Part shown: positions 25,655 to 36,368 of the stretch, piece after piece
How the letters are laid out: every line of letters starts with the position of its first letter
Position numbering within the stretch: the stretch's first letter is position 1
Origin: Anolis sagrei
Taxonomy: Eukaryota > Chordata > Lepidosauria > Squamata > Anolidae
Reading direction: 5' to 3'
NCBI RefSeq assembly: GCF_037176765.1
Contig: NC_090023.1
Coordinates: forward strand, 200,292,506-200,356,505
DNA length: 64,000 bases
Made by a program: the position numbers and the translations under genes
Notes under the pieces: generated by a model
The model's database searches: none
What the model was told of the DNA's origin: nothing
The model's input: the letters and a program-made list of their open reading frames with translations, nothing else

Positions 25655-28600
25655 GTATACCACTACTCCCAATTTGGCTCGGAGCGGTTTACAGAAGCAG
25701 ATTAAAACAATACAATTAGCTTTAAAAAGAACAATAACAAAACAATAGGCGGCGAGAACATAGTCCGGGTTGTTCTAGTTGTTCTAATGCTTTTATTCAT
25801 TGAGTCTCATTTAGTCATTTCACAGGGATTTTCTGGAAATGAGCCATGTTGGGGGTTGAGGAACACAGTATATTTTAACAATCCATTTACAGGAAGCAGT
25901 GTAGCTGCCTTAAGGATGCTTGTTTCTTATGTGATTCATTCTCTCAGTTTATCCTATACTGGAAATGTGTTTATTTCTGAATTGTACCATTGTAGAAAGA
26001 AGACGTCTTTTCCAGATTAGGACCATTGAAAGGAAATGTATCTTACCCTTACTCTTCACATTGCTTTCCTTCAGCTGTATTGTGAAAACAGGGACTATGT
26101 TATGTTTTTTTAGATAGCAATCCTTGAAGATGTGGTGGCAAACCTTTAATCTTTCAGATATTGCTGAGATCCAGTTCTCACATTTTTTTCCTAATGCTGA
26201 CAGGAGTCAGAGTTCAATATTATCTGGAGGGCCACGCATTACCTATTTCTTAGAGGAATCTTGTAAAATCTGCAGCTCAGAGTAGCTGTATTGCAACTTT
26301 GTCATCATACATTTTAATGTAATTTTAACTCTCTGAAGCATACATTTCCAAACTCTCTGTTGTGACTTGTTAGTGTGTCAGCTGTAGTATGTAGGTGTGT
26401 TACCTGTGCTTACATGTCCAAACGTATCTCCCTCTATGAACTAGCATGGACAGTAAGATTTTCTGAGGAGGCCCTGCTCTCGGTCCCACCTCCTTCGAGG
26501 CGCGATTGGTGGGGATGAGGGACAGGGCCTTCTCAGTGGTGACCCCAGTGAAATTAGATTGGCTCCCTCTCTCCTGGTCTTTAGAAAGAAACTTAAAACC
26601 TGGCTATGGAACCAAGCATTTGGAGAGTAGCATAGTGCAATAGGCAGCTATGAAGTGATTGAAATTTGCTTGGAATGGTTCCTGGGTTACGATTTTGAGT
26701 ATTTGTGTTTTTAATAGTTTATTTAATATATTGATTGTTATGATTTTTATTGATTTAAATGTATAATATATATTGTATTTATATGTTTATGGTTATTGTG
26801 GCATTGAATTATTGCAAATTTGGAAGCTGTTCTGAATCTCCCTTGGGGTTGAGATAGAGCAAGGTAAAAAGGCAGTAAATAAATAAATGGTATGAACATG
26901 AGAAAAAACAAAATCTTGGAAATGATATCTTACAAATAAAATATTTTAAATAAATAAATGAAAGGTTTTTATGAGATGTGTTGTGTCCACATAATTTTAA
27001 TGTTACAATTTAGCCTCCTGGTAGCACAGCAGGTCAAACCGCTGAGCTGCTGAATTTGCAGACCGAAAGGTTGTCTGTTTGAATCCAGGGAATAGGGTGA
27101 GATCCCAGTGTTAGGCCCAGCTTCTGTCAACCTAGCAATTCAAAAACATAGAAATGTGAATAGATCAAAATGTACCATTTCTGTGGGAAGGTAACGGCGC
27201 TCCATGCAGTCATACCAGCCATATGACCTTGGAGGTGTCTACGGAGAATTCTGGGTCTTTGGCTTAGAAATGGAGATGAACACCACCCCCCAGATTCAGA
27301 CACAACTAGACTTATTGTCAGGGGAAACCTTTACTATGTGTCTGTATCTTTTGACAAGGGATTGGTTTAACCTCTGGTTTGCTAGTTAAACTGAATTATT
27401 GTATTGCAAAATGATGTCTGTCTAAATAGTGTATCCCCAACATGAAATGTTTCGAAAGCTCTGCTCTAAAGGTTACCAAATGAGTGCCTAATTGCAAGAG
27501 GAATTAATTTTGTGTGGAATTGACAGAACACTTCATTCTTTATTTAAAGTTATTGAGATGAGAGTCAGCTTTCTAATTTGTGGATTTTACTTTTATAGAT
27601 TTGATTATTCACTAATTTGATTAATATGCTCTTTCTAGGAATCTCCAGGACCTCTAACATGACTTTGGGGTCAACTTCTGCACTCATGCTGGAGGACTTA
27701 GAGATTCCTAGAAAGGTGTTTTCTCAGTTTCAAAAAAAGTATTTTATTTGTGTTTTTTCCACTTAGTCAAGGAACTTGTTCCTCTGTTCCTGAGTGAAGA
27801 TGAAGGGTGCACTGTATTTTTTTCTAGCCTTTCTTGCTCTCTTTTAAGTTAAATCTGCAAACAATTTGACATGTAGCTTGATAGAATTACATTTTACTTG
27901 GTTTAGGCTGGGAACGTTTACGGCTGATCCTCCTGTTGAAAAGCCACGAGTTGAGAGACAACGAAAGAAAGCCGGGACACAAGAAGAAAAAGCAGTGCCT
28001 GCACAGGTGTGTGCACTATATTAAACACAAGGCTGTCTGCCTTCAGTTTGAAAGCTTTGAATGGATATTAGCAGTATAAGAGCAAACCTAAGAATAGACC
28101 TATAAGACATGTTTGCATAGGTATGATCCTTGTTAGAAGACTAATTTTCTGCAGATTTCTCCTAGCAGATATGGACGGATAGACATGACAGTATTCTTTT
28201 TCATATAGGAAAAATGTCATGCACTGAAGTTGCAGATAGCTTATAATAAACATGCATTAACTATGTGAGGCCAGCATTAGAAATTTGCTCTTTAAATTGA
28301 TCTGTGTGAGAGCTCAATGGCAATTTGCATGCATATTACTAGTAAAACTGTAAGCAATGTATTTTACACCATTCGCTTTACATACAAATCATAGTTAAGA
28401 ATGGAGGAGAGGGGTGTGAGACATCTGGAAGTGAGAGAAATCTACCCTTCGGATGGGAAATTCACTCTTGAAAGAGTTATCATGGGAAAAGGTGTCTCCT
28501 TTGAAGCTTTGTCACCAATCCTTGTTTCCACAAGCCAATTTTTTTCAAAATCCAATTATCATAGGGACAGAAAGTGAGGTGAAAATTTCTGAATGGGGGC

Positions 28601-31600
28601 ACAGACAGCAAAACGCACACTACTGGGGTATGAACCCTTGCCTATCCTATCCATAGGGAAGTTATAATTAGAAAATGTTCCTATTCCAACTTATATACAA
28701 ATTCCACTTAAGAACAAACCTACAGAACCTGTTTTGTTCGTAACCAGGGACTGCCTGTAATTGCAAACCTTTCTCACCCCTTTCACTAAAAACTGAATAA
28801 TTGAATCTGTATTTTGGGTAATGGGATTTCAAATATTTTTAATGATGTTATTCAAATTATAACATTGTATTGTGTGGTGGATATCTGCTTTTGAGTTTGA
28901 AGAAACAGAATAATAGAGCTGACTTTAATCAGAGCCACAAAACTTCTTTACTTGATATAAGATGATAATATCATGAGGTAAGGGTCTGATGCTTATCACT
29001 GTATAATGGAGTGGCATATGTGACAGCCTGTCAATTGCGGACTATTTTAGTTGAAGAAAATGGAAGAATCTCATCAAGAAGCAACAGAAAAAGAAGTAGA
29101 AAGGATCTTGGGGCTCTTACAGGCTTACCATCAAGACGACCGTAAGTGTGCTAAAACTGAATAAATCCCAGTTCCTTTTGTCAGACTTCCATATCCATAT
29201 TTTTAGAGTAGTCAGTTTTATGTTAGTTTTATGCGGGTAAAGTTTAAACCCTTCCTGGTTTGTATCAATAAGTTTGTTCGCCCCTTTGCCTGAGGAAAGA
29301 GAGTCATTTTAGATTAGAGTTTTTACAACCAGGGATGGTTAAACATCTGGGCATCCCTGGTCAATGTCCTTGCATACGGCCAATTCTTTTACACCAGAAG
29401 CGACTTGCAGTTTCTCAAGTAGCTCCTGACATGGAAAAAAAAAACAAAACAAAAACACCAGGGAATCTTGGAAGTAAGATGTGTCTATAGTTGGTCTCAG
29501 AGAGATCCAGACATGGACAAGCCATTTCAAGCCAATACTAACCACTATTCTGGGAACTCATTTGACTATACTGATCAACAACTGGTCAGTGGCTGTCTGT
29601 GGAGTTTCCAGTGCCTTCAGCAAGGTGCCAGGCCTCAATAGGAGAGGCCTGCTCTCACAGCCTTCAGCCTGATCATCTTGGGTATTGGGTGCCCCAGAGG
29701 CCCCTTTATCAGAGAAAGTGAGCAAGGAAAACTTCCATCTATTCTTCTTCTCAGAATCATCCATTAACAGTGACTTCAAGAACAATCAGTTACCCTTCAA
29801 ACTTTAAGTATGGACTGTTGTGTGGAAATCAAGATGGTGCCTGGGTGGAAATATGCCCAAGACAAATTAATAAATCATTACCGTTTCTTGAAGGCAATAG
29901 CATGGACATTGATTCTGTGGGGCTCCTTGCTCAAAGAGGAAGGCAAATCAGCATCCCCCAAGCTGATAGAAAGCTAAGACATATTAGCACTAAAGACATT
30001 TAAAGTAGCTTGGGTGCGACAGCACAGTAGTATTTCAGATCACACATACTGACCATGATTTGAATTTAGTATTGTTTGTGGTTTCTTCTCTGCTTATGTG
30101 TAATATTGGGTCAACCTTCCTAGGAAATTGGATAGTGGAAAGGAGTTAGTTGGGAAAGGGTCAAGATCTTTTCTGAATTTGAAAAGTCTATTTTTTTTAT
30201 CATGTCAGAGGCGACTTGAGAAACTGCAAGTTGCTTCTGGTGTGAGAGAATTGCCCATCTGCAGGGACATTGCCCAGGGGATGCCTGGATATTTTACCAC
30301 CCTTGTGAGAGGCTTCCCACATGGGAAGCTGGAGCTGACAGACGGGAGCTCACCCCTTGTCATGGATTTGAACCGCCGACCTTCAGGTCAGCAGCTCAGC
30401 CAGCACAAGGGTTTAACTCATTGTGCCACTACGGCATCCCTGAGAGGTTTATAATTGCTGCATAACAGATTTAAGAAAAGAGAAGAAGGAGGTAGACAAA
30501 TTAATATTGGGATCAAATACTTTTGTCATTCTTATTTCTATAGCTAATACGCCAATATCCTACTTTGAGTTTGTGACCGATCCAAAATCATTTGCACGGA
30601 CTGTGGAAAACATGTTTCATGTATCATTCCTGATAAGGGTGAGGAGAAATATTTATATAATTTACGGTTAGAAAGCAAAATGTTTTTTTTTCTATTAATA
30701 TGGGGTATGATTATCATTGTTAATTGTCTGAAATGGAAAATTACAACAGGAGCGGGGAACCCAGAAGGCTTTCATTTTCTGTTTTGGAGGGCTGTTAAAA
30801 TGCGTTTTCTCATTGCTTTCCTGTAGTTTGCAAAATTAACATAATTTGTGAAATCATAGTTTTACAACAGAGATATATGTGTTCTACCATTGATAACTCA
30901 AAGTAGAGTGTTTTTAGCCTTCTGTACGCTAAAAATTGAAATAGGAATGGCAGAAAAAAACAGTTGATACCTGCAACTATCTACTTTGCTTTTTTTTTTA
31001 CATGCAAATCTATGTTCATTATCCATCCAAATTTGCTGGGGTTTGGGGCATAGGATCCCTGTGAAATTGTGTTTGTGGTGGGAGCAAATAAACCTGCAAA
31101 AACACCTTTCTAGGAATTTCTAGGTCTGCGAACATGAACTTACACTGGGGGAGCTAGCAGTTCTTAGAGAAAACAAATCCATGAGAAATCAAATCTGCAA
31201 AAGTAAAAACTGCAAATTTGGAGGGATTGCTGTATTTAGCTAAAATGAAAGTGGGCTTCTTAAACTCATTTTATGAATGTGGCTTGGATCAAGCCAGGCA
31301 AAATGGATTTAGTAATATTGCCTTCTGAGGTTCAAGCTGCATATGTGACAACTGTATTTATTTACCATACTAAAACATGAGACATACAATTAAAACTTAG
31401 TATTTTAATTTTATAGAATTAAAACTTAGAATAAATATTAAAATTACAGAATGCATTTCCAAGCTGTGGTATAATAATAATAATAATAATAATAATCATC
31501 ATCATCATCATCTTTATATATACCCCACCACCATCTCCCCAAGGGACTCAGAGCGGCTTACATGAGGCCAAGCCCAACAACACATCAAAAACAACAAGCA

Positions 31601-34576
31601 GTAATAAAATAACAAGCAATTAACAAAATAAACAATACAATTAATATAACTCACAAGTAGATAATAAACACAAGAATTTAAAAAACCTATGGCTGGGCCA
31701 AATGTAATAGTTAAAACTTTAATAATAAATGCTGGACATGAACAGAGGATGGTATGTGTGCAACCTGTCTGTGTGAGGAGAGGGCCCACGCACCCAAAGC
31801 ACAAAACTTGTTCACATTTTAAAATTTGAAGCATGCATCTGAATTTGGGCTTTTTCAGTTTTTAAGTGGGTTATAAAATCAAGATTTGAAAACCCTGGGG
31901 GATGTGGACTAGTTCTTAAACCTGAAATACAAATAATCTTGGTTTGTTCTTGGTAACCACAAACCTAAAATTTGGGGGACCTTGGGTGGTTCAAAACTGG
32001 AAGCAGAAAGTTTCCATTTCTTCCCAGTTTGAAAGAAAGAAGCTCAGAACAGCACACTTTGTATTGGTAAACAGCATATCAATTGTGAATGCCATGTTTC
32101 TTTGTGTAGCTGTAATGTATTTGAACTGTTCCTTGACTTAAATGAAGTGTATTTCTTCTAGGATGGACTTGCAGGATTGAAGCTGGATGGGGACAAGCTT
32201 CCCATAATCGGTAAGATTAATTTAAGACTATTGCTCTAAAATTCATTTACTTTGCATTAATCTGTGATTTATTGCTTTGGCATGCTGGCTTTTCTATATT
32301 TAAGCACATTTTTTATAAATAAATTGTTTTGGCAGAACCTTTAAATACAGAAGGAGAGGAAAATGACCAGGATACTCTTCTACGGAAACAAAGTGTCATA
32401 TCCATGAACTATGAAGAATGGCGGGTAAGATGACAGTACTGTTTTGTTTCTTGAAATGGCTTCAGGAAATGCCTGAAATTTATTCAGTTCAGTACCTTAA
32501 ATGCTATAAAGGTAGCTGCTATAAAGGCTATGTATTCCATTTTTCCTTAAACCCTGCCTATTCCCCTTACACTACAAGCATATGCAGTGTGATGTAATAG
32601 GGACTTTTGCTGATGGGACAGCAAAATTCACCAAAATCCTGTGAAATCAGGAGGTAAGCACTTTCTTTTTTCACTGCAACCTTCCATGCACTCGCATCAA
32701 AGACCATAGTTTATGTCACATGGGAATGCGAAAATTGGCCCAAATAGTATCAGTTTCGTTATTGGGTTGCTGTGAGTTTACTGGGCTGTAGGCTGTTCCA
32801 GAAGCGTTCTCCCCTGACGTTTCGCCCACATAAATGACAGGCATCCTTAGAGTTTGAGGGGTCTGTTGGAAACCAGGCAAGTGGGGTTTATATATCTGTA
32901 GAATGTCCAGGGTGGGAGAAAGAACTCTTGTCTGTTTGAGGCAAGTCTGAATGTTGCAATTGACCACCTTGATTAACATTGAATGGACTTGCGGCTTCAA
33001 AGTCTGGCTGCCTGGGGGAATCCTTTGTTGGGAGGTGTTATCTGGCCCCAATTGTTTCCTGTCTGGAATTCCCCTGTTTTCTGAGCGTTGTTCTTTATTT
33101 ACTGATTTTAGACTTTTTAAAATACATTTTCATGTTTTCCTCCTTTCTGTTGAAATTGACCACATGCTCATGGAGTTCTATGGCTTCTCTGTGCAGTCTG
33201 ACATGGTGGTTGTTAGAGTGGTCCAAATAATATGCTGTGTCCAGATTTGGTTCATCAGGTGCTTTGCTATGGCTAACTTCTCTGGTCTAATTAGTCTGCA
33301 GTGCCTCTCATGTTCCTTGATGAGTATCTCATTATTACTTGGATAAGGGGTCATCAATGAATATAGTGGGAAAGCTATGTTTTAGCAGCAGGATCTGGCA
33401 AAATTCCAAGCATTCCTTGCCTAAGAAAATCCTATGAAATTCATGGGGTTGCCATAAAGGTAACTTGAAGGAGTACATCTACCCATCTCAAATAATGTAT
33501 TTATTCCCTTCCAGGAAATGCTTTGCTGATGGTTTTTTCTACCAGCCCAAGACTCTAGCCCTTTTTTCACAAATGAATTCCTTTTTTTTTGTTAGAGTGG
33601 TAAGGCTTTAGGCAAGGGATGAGCAACTAGTAGCTGCAAGCCAAAAGAATTATGGCTTCTTGAAATAAAGTTAACCAGTGATTCCGGCCATGAAAGCCTT
33701 TGACAATACATTAAAGTTAATCAGTCTGTTGCAGAAAAAAATGTTTGTTTTGTTATGTGCAATTAGAGGGAGGAAAGAAAGGCAGTTTTGTTGTGCCAAC
33801 ATCACAGTGGAGCATCATGTTTTATTTAGGCCGGTGTTGTGTGTAGTGACATGGCTCTGGGTGGTGTATAATGACCATCGCTGGGTGGTGTATAATGACC
33901 ATTGTTGGGTGGTGTATAATGACCATTGTTAACTGTTATGAACAGTGGTTCATAACAGCTAACACCTTCCAACAAAGGATTATCACAGGCAGTAAACAGC
34001 CAGACCTTGAAGCTAAAAGGCTATTCAATGCTAATGAAGGTGGCCATTTGCAACATTCATACCTACCTCAAACAGACAAGAGTTCTTTCTCTCACCATAG
34101 ACATTCCACAGACATATAAACCCCAATTGCCCAGTTTCCAACAGAGTTCGCAACTTCTGAGGATGCCTGCCATAGTTGCGGGTGAAATGTCAGCAACCCA
34201 GTGATTCCAACCATGAAAGCCTTTGACAGCACATTAGTTCATAACATAGTTTGGTGAAACTTTGCCAAATCTTACTCTGAATTGTGATAAAACTGAGTAA
34301 ATATGCTGATGGATTCTGCATTTTAAAAATTAACTACGGTATCTGTGGCCCCTTCCACACAGATTTGAACTGGATTATATGGCTGTGTAGAAGGGGCCAT
34401 ATTGTCTATTTTTAATTTAATTATAATTTGCACCCTTATACATGACCAGATGGAGTCAACAAATAAACTGAAAGTTATTCCTTCTTTCCTACCAGAAAAT
34501 TGTGAAAACTTTTGACATTTCAGCGCCCATGATTCCACCTATCACAGGGACACAAAGAGATGAGGAGCAGATCTGA
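20051..34576 (+). CDS. NSMCE4A: Nse4-type kleisin of the SMC5/6 complex (gene span, 10 coding exons)
   Basis: The joined coding exons (169, 81, 131, 152, 100, 91, 95, 49, 89 and 81 nt) give 1,038 nt, that is 345 residues plus stop. Every junction has GT/AG and keeps frame. Known role: Nse4 is the kleisin that bridges the SMC5 and SMC6 heads and binds Nse1/Nse3 in the nuclear SMC5/6 complex, which acts in recombination repair and replication-fork stability. Visible parts: a charged, low-complexity N-terminus (1-40), the kleisin N-terminal helical region with [16 protein letters not shown] at 41-56, the block from [20 protein letters not shown] onward (from 85), an acidic patch [10 protein letters not shown] (about 137-146), and the C-terminal Nse4 domain (about 163-330) with [20 protein letters not shown] at 242-261. 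The human protein is somewhat longer (about 385 aa), mainly at the N-terminus. The start ATG has a good context (gccATGg). An in-frame second Met at residue 12 is possible but less likely. No disabling change is seen. Confidence 0.96.
20254..20440. mobile_element. fold-back MITE (family Q) in NSMCE4A intron 1
   Basis: Family-Q palindrome with gggagttgtagttt on one arm and catcaaactacaaa on the other, beginning about 35 bp after the exon 1 donor. Confidence 0.65.
20459..20530 (-). mobile_element. LINE 3' tail fragment
   Basis: (AAT)n then ctttatttatatcccgccac and catctccccaatggggac, the common L2/CR1-like tail of this genome. Confidence 0.6.
20535..21192 (+). pseudogene. LINE ORF2 C-terminal fragment with a CCHH zinc finger
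   Basis: Decayed reading frames (at least two frameshifts) encode [40 protein letters not shown] and a long basic tail ending [20 protein letters not shown] then stop at about 21,190. The 'W-T-G-H-V-x-R-M' motif and the terminal CxxC…H…H finger are typical of the post-RT region of some non-LTR retrotransposons. Clade not resolved. The 5' end is truncated. Confidence 0.75.
21218..21766 (+). mobile_element. Helitron, 5' end clipped
   Basis: Starts within the family 5' region (gtttgtgggattaacagaac), carries two or three inverted copies of the 'gggagttgtagttgctggg' / 'accccaccaacgatgga' unit, and ends gcaacgcgttgcaggggatg then GCTAG|T. The palindrome gcaacgcgttgc sits at the place of the Helitron 3' hairpin. 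Confidence 0.7.
21890..21975. mobile_element. half MITE (family Q)
   Basis: Right arm only: aaaactacggcttctaggat, ccacagcattagggcatggc. Confidence 0.45.
22345..22435 (+). mobile_element. LINE 3' tail fragment
   Basis: gtaagctgctctgagtctgc, ttcggggtgagaaaggcggc, atataaatgtc then (TAAA)n, a common reptile L2/CR1-like tail. Confidence 0.6.
22430..22965 (-). pseudogene. L2-like LINE ORF2 C-terminus and 3' UTR
   Basis: The minus strand encodes [20 protein letters not shown], then [20 protein letters not shown], and after one frameshift [20 protein letters not shown]. These are the L2 ORF2 C-terminal motifs (KVLxLxYKALNGxGPxYLS, RLWNSLP). Followed by an AT-rich tail. Confidence 0.85.
23033..23355 (-). 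mobile_element. tRNA-derived SINE (family B), well preserved
   Basis: Minus strand; tail ggtaaaggtaaaggtt at the left, 'gaattgaacctgcgaccttt' (B-box side) and 'taaccctctgcgccaccggg' (A-box side) at the right. Confidence 0.88.
23943..24023 (+). CDS. NSMCE4A: NSMCE4A exon 2
   Basis: Acceptor cttcatAG, donor GTAAGAAG. Encodes [20 protein letters not shown] and the following DKLFPG. Residue 57 is split across the upstream junction and residue 84 across the downstream one. 81 nt. Confidence 0.95.
24589..24881 (-). mobile_element. solo LTR of an endogenous retrovirus-like element
   Basis: On the minus strand a 293-bp unit starts TGTCAGAGCCCAG and ends GAGCTGACA, with TATA-like ttatataagg and a poly(A)-type segment. 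It is flanked by matching 6-bp tgtatg repeats. No internal coding part is attached, so it is a solo LTR left by recombination between two LTRs. Family not assigned. The clean ends and duplication suggest moderate age. Confidence 0.75.
24882..24925. repeat. (TGTA)n/(TG)n microsatellite
   Basis: tgtatgtatgtatgtgtgtg directly at the LTR edge. Confidence 0.7.
25109..25239 (+). CDS. NSMCE4A: NSMCE4A exon 3
   Basis: Acceptor ctatgacAG, donor GTAAGTTT. Encodes [20 protein letters not shown] followed by the [19 protein letters not shown] helix region, one of the best conserved Nse4 blocks. Ends in phase 0. Confidence 0.95.
25460..25611 (+). CDS. NSMCE4A: NSMCE4A exon 4
   Basis: Acceptor tctctacAG, donor GTAAGTTA. 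Encodes [10 protein letters not shown], the acidic [11 protein letters not shown] linker and the start of the C-terminal domain ([20 protein letters not shown]). A TTTA microsatellite and an LINE tail follow within about 10 nt of the donor. Confidence 0.95.
25620..25745 (-). mobile_element. LINE 3' tail with (TTTA)n
   Basis: attatttatttatttattta then acttgtataccactactccc and ggctcggagcggtttacaga, starting about ten bases inside intron 4. Confidence 0.6.
26450..26890 (+). mobile_element. L2-like LINE 3' end
   Basis: ggccctgctctcggtcccac, gacagggccttctcagtggt, aaacctggctatggaaccaa, and after an AT-rich UTR the tail gttctgaatctcccttgggg plus (AAAT)n. Same family as 53,440-53,970. Confidence 0.7.
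27013..27340 (+). mobile_element. tRNA-derived SINE (family B)
   Basis: cctcctggtagcacagcagg start, aaaccgctgagctgctgaat, B-box-like gtttgaatcc, and 3' end gtcaggggaaacctttact. Confidence 0.85.
27907..28006 (+). CDS. NSMCE4A: NSMCE4A exon 5
   Basis: Acceptor ggtttAG, donor GTGTGTGC. Encodes [20 protein letters not shown] and a basic/acidic linker to VPAQ. 100 nt. Completes the Met codon begun by exon 4. Confidence 0.94.
28378..28757. mobile_element. Tigger/mariner-like DNA transposon fragment
   Basis: Right end is …gttcgtaaccagggactgcctg before TA, preceded by acttaagaacaaacctacag, a common TcMar terminal form. Left boundary approximate. Confidence 0.5.
29051..29141 (+). CDS. NSMCE4A: NSMCE4A exon 6
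   Basis: Acceptor actattttAG, donor GTAAGTGT. Encodes a helical, charged stretch, [20 protein letters not shown] then [10 protein letters not shown]. Ends in phase 1. Confidence 0.94.
29330..29455 (+). mobile_element. SINE (family A), 3' part
   Basis: cggccaattcttttacacca, gaagcgacttgcagtttctc, and an A-rich tail. Confidence 0.8.
30191..30450 (-). mobile_element. SINE (family A), near full length
   Basis: Minus strand: T-rich tail and gaggcgacttgagaaactgc at the left; gtcatggatttgaaccgccg and aactcattgtgccactacgg (pol III promoter part) at the right. Ends about 95 bp before NSMCE4A exon 7. Confidence 0.85.
30544..30638 (+). CDS. NSMCE4A: NSMCE4A exon 7
   Basis: Acceptor tttctatAG, donor GTGAGGAG. 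Encodes [20 protein letters not shown] and [11 protein letters not shown], the most recognisable Nse4 C-terminal (winged-helix) motif. Confidence 0.96.
31465..31830 (-). mobile_element. LINE 3' tail with (ATA)n and (ATC)n
   Basis: (AAT)n(ATC)n then accccaccaccatctcccca, agggactcagagcggcttac and an AT-rich UTR. Confidence 0.65.
32162..32210 (+). CDS. NSMCE4A: NSMCE4A exon 8
   Basis: Acceptor tttcttctAG, donor GTAAGATT. A 49-nt exon encoding [16 protein letters not shown] and the first base of a Glu codon. Confidence 0.94.
32336..32424 (+). CDS. NSMCE4A: NSMCE4A exon 9
   Basis: Acceptor ttttggcAG, donor GTAAGATG. Encodes [20 protein letters not shown] and [10 protein letters not shown], the end of the conserved C-terminal domain. 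Confidence 0.94.
32745..33345 (+). mobile_element. family T retroelement-like repeat, longest copy
   Basis: Contains ctcccctgacgtttcgccca, atatctgtagaatgtccagg, atgctcatggagttctatgg and atgctgtgtccagatttggt, the long form of the family whose short ends recur at 10.4, 34, 38.7, 40 and 58 kb. No intact frame. Class unresolved. Confidence 0.6.
33858..33930. repeat. 24-bp tandem repeat, three units
   Basis: tgggtggtgtataatgacca repeated three times with changes only in the last bases. Confidence 0.9.
33945..34240 (-). mobile_element. family T repeat
   Basis: Reverse-orientation copy: gaggatgcctgccatagttg, gggtgaaatgtcagcaaccc, tgaaagcctttgacagcaca. Confidence 0.6.
34347..34398. mobile_element. 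minimal fold-back MITE (family P), 52 bp
   Basis: ggccccttccacacagattt … ggctgtgtagaaggggcc, the two ends almost without middle, about 100 bp before NSMCE4A exon 10. Confidence 0.7.
34496..34576 (+). CDS. NSMCE4A: NSMCE4A exon 10 with stop codon
   Basis: Acceptor tcctaccAG. Encodes [26 protein letters not shown] and TGA at 34,574-34,576. Two bases after the stop a GTAAGTGA donor begins, so the last intron probably lies in the 3' UTR. Confidence 0.93.
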   Translation, partial: KIVKTFDISAPMIPPITGTQRDEEQI

Positions 34577-34725
34577 ATGTAAGTGACTTCAGGCATAAAC
34601 CAAACTACAGAATGACGCCTCTGTGCTGTTCTTTTGTATTACCTGAATTTAAATGTGTTAAAGCTTATAAGTTATGTTTTAATTAACCACAGAAGGTCTC
34701 AATATTTGATTTTTTTTTCATTCAG

Positions 34726-34900
34726 GGCATCCCAAAGTTGTTTTTGAAGATATCTGCTGACCAGTCTCGAGGTGCTGACTTGCCAAGAGAATGACAGAAT
34801 GGAAATAAGCCCTTTCCTGTTTAAGAATGTAATATTTCTTTGGAAAAATATTAATAAGAAGAAATATTTTTAAAAGAATGTAATATTTATTTATTTAGCA
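34726..34900 (+). other. NSMCE4A: probable non-coding last exon (3' UTR) of NSMCE4A
   Basis: The donor at 34,579 (GTAAGT) and a strong polypyrimidine acceptor ending at 34,725 (about ten T then cattcAG) define a 147-bp intron just after the stop codon. The 3' end is uncertain. No clean AATAAA is seen before an LINE tail that begins near 34,888 and itself supplies AATAAA at 34,965-34,970. The end given is approximate. Confidence 0.55.
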
Positions 34901-35170
34901 ATTTTGTATACCGGTCTTCTCCCCTTTATCGGGGGACTCGGGCTGGTTTCCAACAATAAAATCACAAAACAATAATTAAAAACATCATATAACATAGTCA
35001 ATTAAAACATTATAACAGCAAAATGTAATTACATAATAACAGTGGTCAGTCATCATAGTCAATTCATTGTCCATCATTCATCGTCATCTATCCGATCACA
35101 GAAATATTGATTCACTCGTCGAAAGCCAAACCCCATAGCCAGGTTTTCACACGTTTTCTGAACGACAGAA
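34888..35170 (-). mobile_element. LINE 3' region
   Basis: (TTTA)n, tgtataccggtcttctcccc, tttatcgggggactcgggct, ending with ccaggttttcacacgttttc (the K-V-K-T-W-L region of L2 ORF2 on the minus strand). Confidence 0.65.
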
Positions 35171-35349
35171 TGGGTGTTAATATTCCTTTTAAAAGAAAAA
35201 AAGTTTGGGTTTTTTCCCCATTAATGATGTTGCGTTATATTTTTATGTTTATATTAAAGTTTATCTTTCTCCATATCTTTTCTGTAACTCTCCTTTCCAT
35301 ATGTTATGCAGCCATTTCATCAAACGTTTGTGTCCTTCCATCAAATTGC

Positions 35350-35600
35350 CCAATAATAAATAATAATAAATTTTATTTATAGACCACCCTATCTCCCTGA
35401 AGGGACTCAGGGTGGTTTCCAACAAATATGGCAAACATTCAGTGCCCAAAGAAAAACCATACAAACAGTTTACATTAGGACAAAACACATTAGACAATAG
35501 AAAACATAACTATAACTTAATAATCAAAATAGTGAGAAAAAAGAGTAAGACATAAAATAAAAATAAAGTAAAAACATTATAAAATACAAAAAAACCCTGA
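35350..35600 (-). mobile_element. LINE 3' tail
   Basis: aataataaatttta, ccctatctccctgaagggac, tcagggtggtttccaacaaa. Confidence 0.6.
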
Positions 35601-35847
35601 TAACCTGAGGGTTGCATGTGTATCTCAAAACAGATGTGCCTCTGCATTTGTGTGCATTATTTGCTTTGCTTCTAAGAAAAACAACTACGGGAGGGAAATC
35701 CTCTAGTAACCTTTCAACTATTTCAAGGTTTGGCTATAGAAAGTAAAAGGGATTTTGCTCTCACAAGGTGTTTGGAATTTAATTTATACTGTGCTTTTCT
35801 AAAAACTCTACTTCAGAGGAGCACACAAAACAGAAAAGAATCACCTT

Positions 35848-35983
35848 TCAAGGCAGAAAATCCCACAATATCTGCTTAGAACTGGGTTATCTGAGTCCAC
35901 ACTGCTATATATTCCAGTTCAAAGCAGATATTGTGGATTATCTGTCTTGATATTCTGGGTTATAAGGCTGTGTTGAAGGGCCC
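35848..35983. mobile_element. fold-back MITE (family P), left end worn
   Basis: ggcagaaaatcccacaatat … ggctgtgttgaagggccc. Confidence 0.65.
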
Positions 35984-36368
35984 TCTATGAGATCATTGAA
36001 ACCCTATAGCAAAATGTGCTGCTGGTTGTCCCACAAAAATGTTTTTGCAGTTTAATATCCTTTTCCTAAGTTTATTCTCCCAGCTCTTATTGCCAGGTGC
36101 CTCCTCCCTGCATCTCGGATCAAAGTCCCCAAACGCAGGAAGTTCCTTCCAACTGCAAGTGCCAGAATCCCCAGGCTGGCAGAAGAGGGAGGATGATGGG
36201 CTCAAGGAATGACTAGCCTTATTGGCCAACTGTTATTTCAGCTAGCCTTGTTTTCTCAACCTTTTCGCTCTGTGCGCTTCAAGAAATCCAGGGGAAAGTT
36301 CCTTGTTATTTCTCCTGGACTACAAGTCCCAGAATCCCCTGCCTGCTGGGGGAAGGGGTGGATACTTG
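35984..36368. other. intergenic, no recognised feature
   Basis: Unique-looking, with a decayed 'tggactacaagtcccagaat' MITE-like phrase at about 36,317-36,340. Confidence 0.35.

Noticed and set aside
32716-33051. 111-codon minus-strand frame
   Set aside because: Belongs to the dispersed family T repeat; the same text recurs at several loci.
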